Of a stretch of 30,425 nt of DNA, positions 7,613 to 15,829 are shown piece after piece. The DNA lies in IMG/VR virus record IMGVR_UViG_3300021368_001420, positions 1 through 30,425 of that record, one strand, 5' to 3'. Each line of letters begins with the position of its first letter. Within the stretch, counting starts at the first letter, position 1. Origin of the DNA: a virus. The translations under genes and the position numbers were made by a program. The notes below the pieces were generated by a model that was not told the origin of the DNA, did no database searches, and saw nothing but the letters and a program-made list of their open reading frames with translations.

Positions 7613-9482
7613 TAACAATTTTCAGACTAATGTTATTGGTAGAGATGGTTTCTTCTGGTGGGTTGGAAAAGTAGCCCCTCTTGAAGCTCAGGGGAAACAA
7701 GTAGAAGGTGGTGGATGGGGAAACCGATTTAAAGTTCGCATTCAAGGTTACCATACACAAGAGTTAGCGGATGATGATTTACCATGGGCAACAGCACTCA
7801 TTCCGACTACAGCAGGTTCTGGTGTAGCAAATGTCGCTCAAGGTATTCAGATCAAACCTGGTGATAGAGTTGTTGGTTTCTTTTTAGATGGTGATGATGG
7901 ACAACAACCAGTAATTACAAATGTATTTCCTGCTCAAGCACAGGTAACGCCAGAACCAAGACCAGCTACAGATCCTGTAAATGCTAAGGTGAATGATGAT
8001 CATACTAATGAACCAAAAAAGGATTCACAACCGACTCCACCACAACTTGATATTAATACTGCGTTAGCATATGGTCGTGTACCTAGAAGTGAGGCACTGA
8101 AAGATAAAGTTCCTCTGGCAAATAACGCACAGAATTCCAAGATTAATAAAGTCAAATCAACTATTGATTGGCTTCTTAAACAACTTCGGAGAGCAAAAAA
8201 TGAGATTTCAAAGATAACTGGTTATATTCGTCAAGCAACAGATAAGATTGTTGTTTTGATGAATGAATATATTGGAATTTTCATGGGTGAAGTTATAAAA
8301 CAATTGAGAACTGTTCTTAAAGGTGGATTGGAATTGTTATATGATTTGGTTTATAATTTAACTTTTGCTGCAACTTTAAGTGATCCTATCGCACACGAGG
8401 CAGGTGTTGCTTCACAGGAAGCAATGCTTGGTCCAGTTAAAGCTTTGGAAGATCAATTTACTTGTGTTGCTTCTGGTGTGATTAATACTATTACATCTCA
8501 AGTTGAGGATTTAATCTATTCAACATTAGCAGAGGTTGAGAACTTTGTAACTTGTGCTTCTGATCAATTTGTTGGTTCTTTGCTGAATACTATGATTGGT
8601 GTTCTTGAGAATCTGATGACTGGTCCTCTTGCTCTGGTTGATAAACTTCTCCAATTCTTTACCGATTTTAATGTTGGCAATCTTGCTAGAGGAGTTATTG
8701 ATGGTATTGTTGGAGCAGCAGTCGCAGCATTTGATTGTAACCAAGGCACAAAGAACTTCCAGGGTATGATTGACCAGTGGATAGTTGGTGCTGGAGCAAA
8801 AGCGATTGGACCAGATTCTTATACAGCAATACAAGAACTTACCAATGCTGCTAATGCTGGAATTGATTTAAATTCAATAGCAGAATGCTTCACTGGTCCA
8901 CCAGCATCAAGTCCACCTAAGGTTCGGATATTTGGTGGACCAGGTTCTGGTGCTACTGCAGTTCCTATTTTTGGTAATATTGTTCCTATCGATAATGAGT
9001 CTGAATGTGTTGCACTTGGTAGTGTGATTGGTGTTCAGATTACTAACGGTGGTTCTGGTTATACTTTCCCACCATTTGTAGAGATTGTAGATGATAGCGA
9101 CCAGGGATATGGTGGAGTTGCTAGGTCCATTATCAATGATAAAGGTGAAGTAGAATCAATTTATATTGTGTCTGAAGGTGAAAATTATTGTGTAGGAGAT
9201 ATAGATGATTATAGTATTATTGATGTTATTGTTGAGGATGGTGGAGATAATTATGTAGATGGAGATATTGTGGTTGATGATAGAGGAAATCGGTATGAAA
9301 CTCAAGTTGTAAACGGACAAATTAATAGTGTTAAACCTCTAAATAGTGATATTAACCTCACAGATTCTTTACCACTCTTATTTGTTGAAAGTTCAACTGG
9401 TAATGGTGCTGTATTACGACCATTGCTTGGTAAAGTAAGACTTCCAGAGGGTCTTAATATATCCATAGATTGCCCAGATTAA
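7605..9482 (+). CDS. 5: Baseplate hub/spike protein gp5 without lysozyme domain
   Basis: This protein is 625 residues long. Residues about 12-110 are the gp5/VgrG OB-fold: FFWWVGKVAPLEAQGK, GNRFKVRIQGYHTQE, LPWATALIPTT, IKPGDRVVGFFLDGDDGQQPVITNVFP. T4 gp5 then has a GH24 lysozyme domain, but here no catalytic motif is visible. Instead, residues about 185-410 are helical and hydrophobic with scattered cysteines. Residues about 435-600 contain beta repeats of the GGSGYTFPPFVEI / GEVESIYIVSEGENY type, also seen in fibre proteins of this window. The C-terminal needle is missing and appears to be encoded by the next gene. It would sit under gp27 at the tail tip. Confidence 0.8.
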   Translation: MIDNNFQTNVIGRDGFFWWVGKVAPLEAQGKQVEGGGWGNRFKVRIQGYHTQELADDDLPWATALIPTTAGSGVANVAQGIQIKPGDRVVGFFLDGDDGQQPVITNVFPAQAQVTPEPRPATDPVNAKVNDDHTNEPKKDSQPTPPQLDINTALAYGRVPRSEALKDKVPLANNAQNSKINKVKSTIDWLLKQLRRAKNEISKITGYIRQATDKIVVLMNEYIGIFMGEVIKQLRTVLKGGLELLYDLVYNLTFAATLSDPIAHEAGVASQEAMLGPVKALEDQFTCVASGVINTITSQVEDLIYSTLAEVENFVTCASDQFVGSLLNTMIGVLENLMTGPLALVDKLLQFFTDFNVGNLARGVIDGIVGAAVAAFDCNQGTKNFQGMIDQWIVGAGAKAIGPDSYTAIQELTNAANAGIDLNSIAECFTGPPASSPPKVRIFGGPGSGATAVPIFGNIVPIDNESECVALGSVIGVQITNGGSGYTFPPFVEIVDDSDQGYGGVARSIINDKGEVESIYIVSEGENYCVGDIDDYSIIDVIVEDGGDNYVDGDIVVDDRGNRYETQVVNGQINSVKPLNSDINLTDSLPLLFVESSTGNGAVLRPLLGKVRLPEGLNISIDCPD

Positions 9483-9483
9483 A

Positions 9484-10062
9484 ATGTCTGAAAGACCTCA
9501 GAATATTTTTAGAAGACAACTAATTAGTTTCAATACTAATTTTAGGATTGATACTGCCAATCCCCAAATGGGAATCAGTGGAACTGATGTTTATACAATG
9601 TATGGCGTCACTGATGATGGAAGCAATCAGTCTTCTATTTCTCTGAGCTCTTCTGGGTTCATGTCCATTCACAATGACCATGTGATTGAGATATGTGCTG
9701 GTGAAAAGAACACTGCAAAATCTGAAGATATTGTTTTAATTGGTAAGAATGGAAATATATCCCTCTCTGCTGCTGAGGGTATGGTTAGAATCAGAGCAGA
9801 GAATGTTATGATTGAAGCGGATGAAGATATCCAATTCAAGGCAGGAAGAAATATAACAATGAATTCTGGATCAGGTAGAATCCTGATGCAAGGAAACAAG
9901 ATTGATTATGATGCTCCTACTGGAAATCTGATTGATGATCTCGGAAAAGGATTTACGCAGCAAGTATTTGCTGGTTCCTATGTTGGTGAGGATGTTGTTG
10001 GTGATCTTGTTGGTGCTAGTAATCCAATTTTAAATACAGTTTCATCTCTCTTAGGTTTCTAG
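9484..10062 (+). CDS. Separate beta-helical needle/spike protein (gp5 C-terminal-like)
   Basis: This protein has 192 residues and starts 1 bp after the gp5 stop. Residues about 55-150 are short strand repeats (IVLIGKNGNISLSAAEG, MVRIRAENVMIEADEDIQFK, RNITMNSGSGRILMQGNKI), like the triple-stranded beta-helix of T4 gp5C and VgrG needles. The hydrophobic C-terminus ends LNTVSSLLGF. In T4 this domain is the C-terminal part of gp5 itself, so its separate coding suggests a two-piece spike. The order after gp5 supports a membrane-piercing role. The function is inferred from repeat character and position. Confidence 0.7.
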   Translation: MSERPQNIFRRQLISFNTNFRIDTANPQMGISGTDVYTMYGVTDDGSNQSSISLSSSGFMSIHNDHVIEICAGEKNTAKSEDIVLIGKNGNISLSAAEGMVRIRAENVMIEADEDIQFKAGRNITMNSGSGRILMQGNKIDYDAPTGNLIDDLGKGFTQQVFAGSYVGEDVVGDLVGASNPILNTVSSLLGF

Positions 10063-10063
10063 A

Positions 10064-12658
10064 ATGAGTGATATTCAGGTACACGGTAAGGAAACTTTTT
10101 TCAATAAAAGGGTAAGCTTTTATGATAATGTCTTTATGGCAAATGGATTCACCTCAGATGGTGATTCTATTTTTAATGGAGATATAATTTCTAATGGTGA
10201 TTTTAATGTTGATGGTGATCTTACCGTTGATGGTAATCTAGAAGTTCTTGGAATTTCAACCTTTCGTGGTCCTACTGAAATAGACAATCTTTTAGTTAGA
10301 CAGTTATTCACTGTAGGACTTCAAACAACTGGTACACATTTGCTTCAAGTAGATTTTAATAAAGATTACTTTGCTTTTGGAACTGTTGGTGTTGGAAGTA
10401 CTTTTATAAGTTCACATGCTACAGACAAAACATTAATAATTGATGGACAGGTTGGTATTAATTCAGATTCTCCTGAACAACTACTGGATATAATAGGTAG
10501 TGTCAAAATTGATGAGTTTATCTATGACTCAGCAAATTCTCCTGGTGTGAACGGTGCATTTTTGAACCGTGATCAATTTGGTATTCGTTGGGTTACATTT
10601 GAACCAGCATTCTCTGAAGGTGTTTTTGTTCAGGATGAAGGTCAGTATATACCTATTGTAGGTGCTGCACAGTCTTTTACTGTATTTAATTATGTACAGA
10701 GTAATAGTTTAGGTATTGGTACAGATACATGTATTCCAATACCTGATCCATCTAATCCTATTGAAATTGCTAGAATACAAACACAAGATTTGTGGGGGTA
10801 TACTGATTCTGGTAACATTTACAGGATGACCAATGTTGGAATTAATCAAAACAATCCAGCATTTACATTAGATATAAACGGAACTCTAAATGTTGATCAG
10901 GATACAACACTTAATAGCACTTTAGATGTTGATGGTGCTACGACACTCAACAATACTTTAGAAGTAGATGGAACAACAGAACTGAATAGTTCTTTGATTG
11001 ATATAAATCAGGAAACAGGAGACGCAGGAAAAGATTATCGTTTATCATCTGTTGGTACAGGTGTATCTTGGAGACCATCAGGTGTAGAAACAGAAAATAC
11101 CATTTGGGTATCAAAAGATGGTGATGACTCTAATAGTGGATTACTGGAAGGTGATGCTAAAGCAACAGTGGGAGCAGCAGCTGCTATTGCTCAACCTGGT
11201 GACACGATTAAGATTCGTCCTGGAAGATATATTGAGAACAATCCAGTAGGACTTAATAGAGATGTTTCTATTACTGGAGAAGATTTAAGACTCGTCACAA
11301 TCGAACCACAAAATCAAGATAAAGATGTTTTTTGGGTTAGAAGAGGATGTTTAATTGAGAATTTAAACTTTGCAGGAGCAACTGTTGGTGTTCAACACGG
11401 TCCTGTTGCTGGTGCTGTTGCGTTCCCAATAACAGGAGTAAATGCTGCTAGTGGATTTACAGATGTTGGTCCAGCAACAGAAGGACCGACGAATAGGTGG
11501 AGATCTCCATATATTCGTAACTGTACCAACTTCATGACTGGAAGTATTGGTATGAGAATTAATGGAGATGATGCAACAGCATCAGTTCCTGGTGCAGATA
11601 TTAAATCAATGGTTTGTGATTCATTTACTCAATATAATGAAGCAGGTATTGGTGTATCTCTGACTAATAATGCTTATGCACAGTTAGTTTCCATCTTTAC
11701 AATTAACTGTGATATTGGAATTTATGCTGATACTGGTGGGCAATGTGATTTAACAAACTCCAACTCATCCTTTGGTAACTTTGGATTAGTTGCTGATGGT
11801 TTGGGTGCAATAGATTATACTGGAAGAGTTAATGTTGATCAAATAGCAGAACTCGATATTGTTGTTGCTGTAGGACTTAGTGATTCTAGTAATAATTTCA
11901 GAAGACCTTATGATGGTCAGGCATTGTGGTTTAAAATTGATTTGGGTAATTATCCAGATGCAATTGGTTCTGGTAGAATTGCTGATCCATTAGAAAGACT
12001 ACAATCTATCCGAGTAGATAATCCTGGATCAGGATTCAGTCAAGAAAGTCCTCCAAGTGTTATTATTCGTGATGCTGATGGTGAACTGACTCCAAAAGGA
12101 CCACAGGGTATTATTGCTGAGGCTGATGCTACTATTGATGCTGATGGAAGAATTATAGAAATTGATGTTATAAACTCTGGAAGAAATTACTTAGCAACAC
12201 AGAATATAGTTGTTGATATTGATGGTGATACTACGCTTGCTACTGCAATAATGGAACCTATCTATTTTACGGTTCTAGAAGCAACAGAACCAGTAGCTGC
12301 TACTGGTATCACAACAATCACATTTAATGAATTTATTCCATTTGAATTATTTGCTAATGATCCAATGGAACTGAGAAGGATTAGCAGAATTCTCACATCT
12401 TCTCATTCTTTTGAATATATTGGTACGGGCACTCTAATAAATAGTTCACTACCATTCCAGGGTGGAGTTCCAATTAAGGAAAATGAAGTTGTTGCTCGTA
12501 ATGGAGCACAAATTCCATTTACAAGCACCGATCAAAAAGGAAACTTTGATATTGGTGATGGTCTTCAAATTGATCAAACAGCTTCTATTATCCGAGGTAG
12601 AGACTTTAGTAGATCAATTCAAGCAGAAGTTACACCACTCATACTTGCGCTGAGATAA
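10064..12658 (+). CDS. Modular tail fibre/baseplate protein with beta-helix
   Basis: This protein has 864 residues and starts 1 bp after the spike gene stop. Residues about 1-90 are a repeated short-strand fibre shaft (FNGDIISNGDFNVDGDLTVD). Residues about 140-340 contain VGINSDSPEQLLDI-type and LNVDQDTTLNSTLDVDG repeats. From Trp348 (WVSKDGDDSNSG) to about residue 600 there is a pectate-lyase-like right-handed beta-helix (DTIKIRPGRYIENNP, VSITGEDLRLVTIEP). Residues about 640-730 carry the GSGF..PPSV.I / INSGRNY beta module shared with gp5. The C-terminal SHSFEYIGTG...KGNFDIGDG module is shared with the 1,824-aa fibre. It is probably a virion surface protein near the baseplate; a specific T4 equivalent is not recognised. 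Confidence 0.7.
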   Translation: MSDIQVHGKETFFNKRVSFYDNVFMANGFTSDGDSIFNGDIISNGDFNVDGDLTVDGNLEVLGISTFRGPTEIDNLLVRQLFTVGLQTTGTHLLQVDFNKDYFAFGTVGVGSTFISSHATDKTLIIDGQVGINSDSPEQLLDIIGSVKIDEFIYDSANSPGVNGAFLNRDQFGIRWVTFEPAFSEGVFVQDEGQYIPIVGAAQSFTVFNYVQSNSLGIGTDTCIPIPDPSNPIEIARIQTQDLWGYTDSGNIYRMTNVGINQNNPAFTLDINGTLNVDQDTTLNSTLDVDGATTLNNTLEVDGTTELNSSLIDINQETGDAGKDYRLSSVGTGVSWRPSGVETENTIWVSKDGDDSNSGLLEGDAKATVGAAAAIAQPGDTIKIRPGRYIENNPVGLNRDVSITGEDLRLVTIEPQNQDKDVFWVRRGCLIENLNFAGATVGVQHGPVAGAVAFPITGVNAASGFTDVGPATEGPTNRWRSPYIRNCTNFMTGSIGMRINGDDATASVPGADIKSMVCDSFTQYNEAGIGVSLTNNAYAQLVSIFTINCDIGIYADTGGQCDLTNSNSSFGNFGLVADGLGAIDYTGRVNVDQIAELDIVVAVGLSDSSNNFRRPYDGQALWFKIDLGNYPDAIGSGRIADPLERLQSIRVDNPGSGFSQESPPSVIIRDADGELTPKGPQGIIAEADATIDADGRIIEIDVINSGRNYLATQNIVVDIDGDTTLATAIMEPIYFTVLEATEPVAATGITTITFNEFIPFELFANDPMELRRISRILTSSHSFEYIGTGTLINSSLPFQGGVPIKENEVVARNGAQIPFTSTDQKGNFDIGDGLQIDQTASIIRGRDFSRSIQAEVTPLILALR

Positions 12659-12659
12659 T

Positions 12660-13640
12660 ATGGCAATCGCACCACTTAATAAATTTCTAACAGTAGCAGT
12701 ACCAGTTGCTCCAGGAGAACAGACCGTTTATAAAACTCCTACTGGTGTATCTGCTATTGTTCTTTATGCATCAGTTTCCAATGTTGGCGCTGCAACCACA
12801 TATCCAACTGTTACATTCACTCACAGAAGAACAAGTACTTCGACAAAGACTTCAGGAAATATTAGAAATATTCGTGTTATAAAAGATGTAGAAGTTCCAC
12901 CTAATGATTCACTTGTCATCATTGATGGAAGACTTGTACTAGAAAAGACTGCAATTGTACAAGATTCAGTTGTTATTGAAGGAATACAATCTGGTGTAGG
13001 AACTATTACAAATGTAGATTATGATAATCAATCTGGAATAGCAACAGTCAGAACACTATCACCACATGGTTTTAGTGTAAATGATGAAATTACAATGAAT
13101 AATATCAAATTTGATTGTGGTGGATATAGTGGTGGTATTACAACATCATTCTTCCCAACTCCACAAAGATCATTCACTGTTACTGCAATTGATGATATAG
13201 AAAAGTTTCAAGTTGATGCTGGTGTTGTTAATAATATTCCACACACTTATCAACCAGCAGATCATAATTTCATTAAATCTGAAGCAAATTCTATAACAGT
13301 TACAACTGGAGTTGGTGGACCGTTTACACCAACTGGTGGATCATATGTTCCTGATACTGGTATCTTAACACTTAGTTTTGATGCTGCTCATGGATTATCG
13401 AATGGAAATGAAATACAAATAACAGATAATTCACTTTCATTCACTTGCAGTATGGATAAACATAGATCTATTCATACTTATCCTAGACCTACAGATCCTG
13501 CCTCTGGTCAAGATTTGGTGGTGTCTAATGCAACAGTAAATACTTTTACTGTTGATGTGGGTATTTCTTCAAGTGGAGGTCAAATTGCTCCATTACAGAT
13601 GGAATTTATCATGAGTATTCTGGAGAATAGTACATCATAA
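12660..13640 (+). CDS. Virion structural protein with repeated HGL-type beta modules
   Basis: This protein has 326 residues. Residues about 1-110 form a beta-rich domain that may bind a neighbouring structural protein (TPTGVSAIVLYASVSNVG, VIIDGRLVLEKTAIV). Two modules follow, each starting with a strand and a PHGFSVNDEITM or AHGLSNGNEIQI motif and ending in a FTVTAIDD..FQV or NTFTVDVG strand. The same module recurs in the 1,824-aa fibre (PHGLNEGTPIKI and others). It starts 1 bp after the previous gene and is probably co-translated as part of the fibre assembly. No enzymatic motif is seen. Confidence 0.6.
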   Translation: MAIAPLNKFLTVAVPVAPGEQTVYKTPTGVSAIVLYASVSNVGAATTYPTVTFTHRRTSTSTKTSGNIRNIRVIKDVEVPPNDSLVIIDGRLVLEKTAIVQDSVVIEGIQSGVGTITNVDYDNQSGIATVRTLSPHGFSVNDEITMNNIKFDCGGYSGGITTSFFPTPQRSFTVTAIDDIEKFQVDAGVVNNIPHTYQPADHNFIKSEANSITVTTGVGGPFTPTGGSYVPDTGILTLSFDAAHGLSNGNEIQITDNSLSFTCSMDKHRSIHTYPRPTDPASGQDLVVSNATVNTFTVDVGISSSGGQIAPLQMEFIMSILENSTS

Positions 13641-13646
13641 TAAAGT

Positions 13647-15821
13647 ATGGCTAAGTACATTAGTGGGAGAGTAAAAAGAACTCCCCAAGATAAATTAACT
13701 GAAGATAGATATAATTTTCTTGGTCTAGATCAAGCAGAACCCAATTTGGGTGATCCAGAGAGTGTGGCACCTCCACCTGGACAACAATATCAGATTGTAT
13801 CCCTTAAATCTAATCCTGGAAAAAGATACTGGGTAGAGATTGCGGGTGGAGTTATTCCTGGTGCGATTTCTGTATTTGATGATGGCACACTGGTTGGTGT
13901 AGCGAATAGTATCACCCAACTTAATTTTACTGGTTCTGGTGTAACTGCTATTGGAAGTAATCCTGGAGTAGCAGCTACGGTTAGATTCTTTGCTCCTGGT
14001 TCTACTAGAGGATTGTTATTTAATGATAATGGTAATTTTAATACAACTGATACAATAATTTTTGACAATATCAACAATAGACTTGGTATTGGTTCTACAG
14101 ATCCAGAAACAAAACTAGATGTAAATGGTGATATAAAATTACTAGGTACAATTTATGATAGTAATAATTTTGAGGGTGGTCAAGGGGAGATTCTAGTCAA
14201 GAGTGCTACTGGCGGTCTTGTATGGGAGCAACAAGCAGATATTGTTGTTGGTGCTGGTGGAACTATCTTTGAGGTTCAATTTCATAATACTGCTGGAGCC
14301 TTAGGTGGAGCAGATAAGTTAGTATATCGCAGTGATACTGATAGGGTTGGTATTGGAAGTACTATTCCAACAAAACAACTAGATGTTTTAGGTGATTCAT
14401 TCTTTAGGGGTGATGTAGAAGTAACTCAAGAAATTAAGGTAGGAGCACTTGAATTAGAAGGATATATTGAAGATTTTCATGGAAATGTTGGAACAGCGTC
14501 TTCTTTATTAATATCAACAGGTGTTGGTGTAAGTTGGATTGATGCTGCTAATGTTCTTGCTGGTGGTGGAACAACAGTTTTTATTTCACCAAATCCACCA
14601 CAAAATCCAGAGTATGCTGATTTGTGGTGGGATAATGATGATGGACCATTACTAATCTATTATGATGGTGCTTGGGTTCAGGTTTCTCAAGGTCCAGCTG
14701 GTCTTCAAGGTGCTACTGGTACTCAAGGTATTACTGGTACACAAGGCATCCAAGGTATTCAGGGTACTCAAGGTCGTCAAGGCACACAAGGTATTCAAGG
14801 CATTCAAGGAACTCAAGGCATTCAGGGTATCCAAGGTCAAGATGCATCTTCCATTGCTGCACAGGGTACTCAAGGTCTTCAGGGTCTACAAGGAACTGAT
14901 GCATCTGCTCTTGCCGCACAAGGTACTCAAGGTCGGCAGGGTATTCAGGGCATTACAGGAACTGGTACTCAAGGTACTGACGGTGCTCAAGGTACAACGG
15001 GAACTGGTACACAAGGCACTGACGGAACTCAAGGTACTCAAGGTCTTCAGGGTATTTCTGGTGGTGGAGGTAATCAAGGTACTCAAGGTCGGCAGGGTCG
15101 TCAGGGCATTACAGGAACTGGTATACAAGGTACTGACGGCAGTCAAGGCACAACAGGAACTGGTAATCAAGGAGCTCAAGGTCGTCAGGGTCGTCAGGGT
15201 CGTCAGGGTATCCAAGGAATTCAAGGAATAACTGGTTCCCAAGGTACTGATGGCACTCCAGGATCTGGTACTGCTGCTGGATCTAATACACAATTCCAAT
15301 ATAATAATAGTGGATCCTTTGCTGGGGCACCTGGATTAGAATACAGTAATGCTAGTAGTGGACAAGCCCAACATAGAACTAGTGCTAGTAGTTTTATTAA
15401 TACTAATAGATGTGAACTAAACGGGAGAAAGATAGAATCAGTTCTCACTCAGTCTACCGTTCTATCTGGAACATTTAATTGTGATTTGACAAATGGACAT
15501 ATCTTCCTGTATACTGCTAATACTCTTGGTGACCATACTCCTAACTTTAGATCTCTTGGTAGTATATCCCTTGCAGATGATATGTTTGCAAATCGTGCGG
15601 TGACAACTACATTAGTAATTCCAATAAACGGACATAAAATTGTTGGTGTTCAAATAGACGGTTCATCCACAAATGTAACTTTGCAATGGGTTGGTGGTCA
15701 GCAACCTATAGCTTCGTCTGGAAGTGGACATGATATATACACTTTTATGATTATAAAAACATCTTCATCAACAACCCCTCATTCTTATCTAGTTTGTGCA
15801 AGTAAAACATCTGTAGGATAG
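13647..15821 (+). CDS. Collagen-like tail fibre protein 1
   Basis: This protein has 724 residues. The N-terminal beta domain (about 1-130) is followed by two fibre modules with NRLGIGSTDPETKLDVNG and DRVGIGSTIPTKQLDVLG. After those comes a YADLWWDNDDGPLLIYYDGAW module that caps a Gly-X-Gln/Thr triplet tract at residues about 349-539. Two DAS..AAQGTQG interruptions break the triplets. The C-terminal 180 residues are a beta-rich, possibly receptor-binding head (LNGRKIESVLTQSTVLSGTFN). Such tracts form collagen-like trimeric shafts in phage fibres. The tract is almost free of proline and has Gln in most Y positions. It starts 6 bp after the previous stop. Confidence 0.75.
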   Translation: MAKYISGRVKRTPQDKLTEDRYNFLGLDQAEPNLGDPESVAPPPGQQYQIVSLKSNPGKRYWVEIAGGVIPGAISVFDDGTLVGVANSITQLNFTGSGVTAIGSNPGVAATVRFFAPGSTRGLLFNDNGNFNTTDTIIFDNINNRLGIGSTDPETKLDVNGDIKLLGTIYDSNNFEGGQGEILVKSATGGLVWEQQADIVVGAGGTIFEVQFHNTAGALGGADKLVYRSDTDRVGIGSTIPTKQLDVLGDSFFRGDVEVTQEIKVGALELEGYIEDFHGNVGTASSLLISTGVGVSWIDAANVLAGGGTTVFISPNPPQNPEYADLWWDNDDGPLLIYYDGAWVQVSQGPAGLQGATGTQGITGTQGIQGIQGTQGRQGTQGIQGIQGTQGIQGIQGQDASSIAAQGTQGLQGLQGTDASALAAQGTQGRQGIQGITGTGTQGTDGAQGTTGTGTQGTDGTQGTQGLQGISGGGGNQGTQGRQGRQGITGTGIQGTDGSQGTTGTGNQGAQGRQGRQGRQGIQGIQGITGSQGTDGTPGSGTAAGSNTQFQYNNSGSFAGAPGLEYSNASSGQAQHRTSASSFINTNRCELNGRKIESVLTQSTVLSGTFNCDLTNGHIFLYTANTLGDHTPNFRSLGSISLADDMFANRAVTTTLVIPINGHKIVGVQIDGSSTNVTLQWVGGQQPIASSGSGHDIYTFMIIKTSSSTTPHSYLVCASKTSVG
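14691..15270 (+). repeat. Collagen-like GXQ triplet tract in fibre 1
   Basis: About 190 codons of Gly-X-Y, mostly GTQ, GIQ, GRQ and GTG/GTD, encoded by degenerate 9-bp units such as GGTACTCAA, GGTATTCAA and GGTCGTCAG. The repetition gives long spurious open frames in the other five frames. It resembles the tract at 18454-19130 closely enough to allow recombination between the two genes. Confidence 0.85.
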
Positions 15822-15829
15822 ATTAAATT

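Noticed and set aside
7605-9482. Lysozyme domain in gp5
   Set aside because: No E-x8-D/C-x5-T type lysozyme motif or similarity to the T4 GH24 domain is seen between the OB-fold and the beta modules.
14652-15299. Long open frames on both strands over the collagen-like tract (also at 18401-19132 and 18457-19095)
   Set aside because: Low-complexity products (runs of Val/Lys/Leu or Ser/Thr/Leu) arise automatically from the 9-bp GXQ repeats read in other frames.
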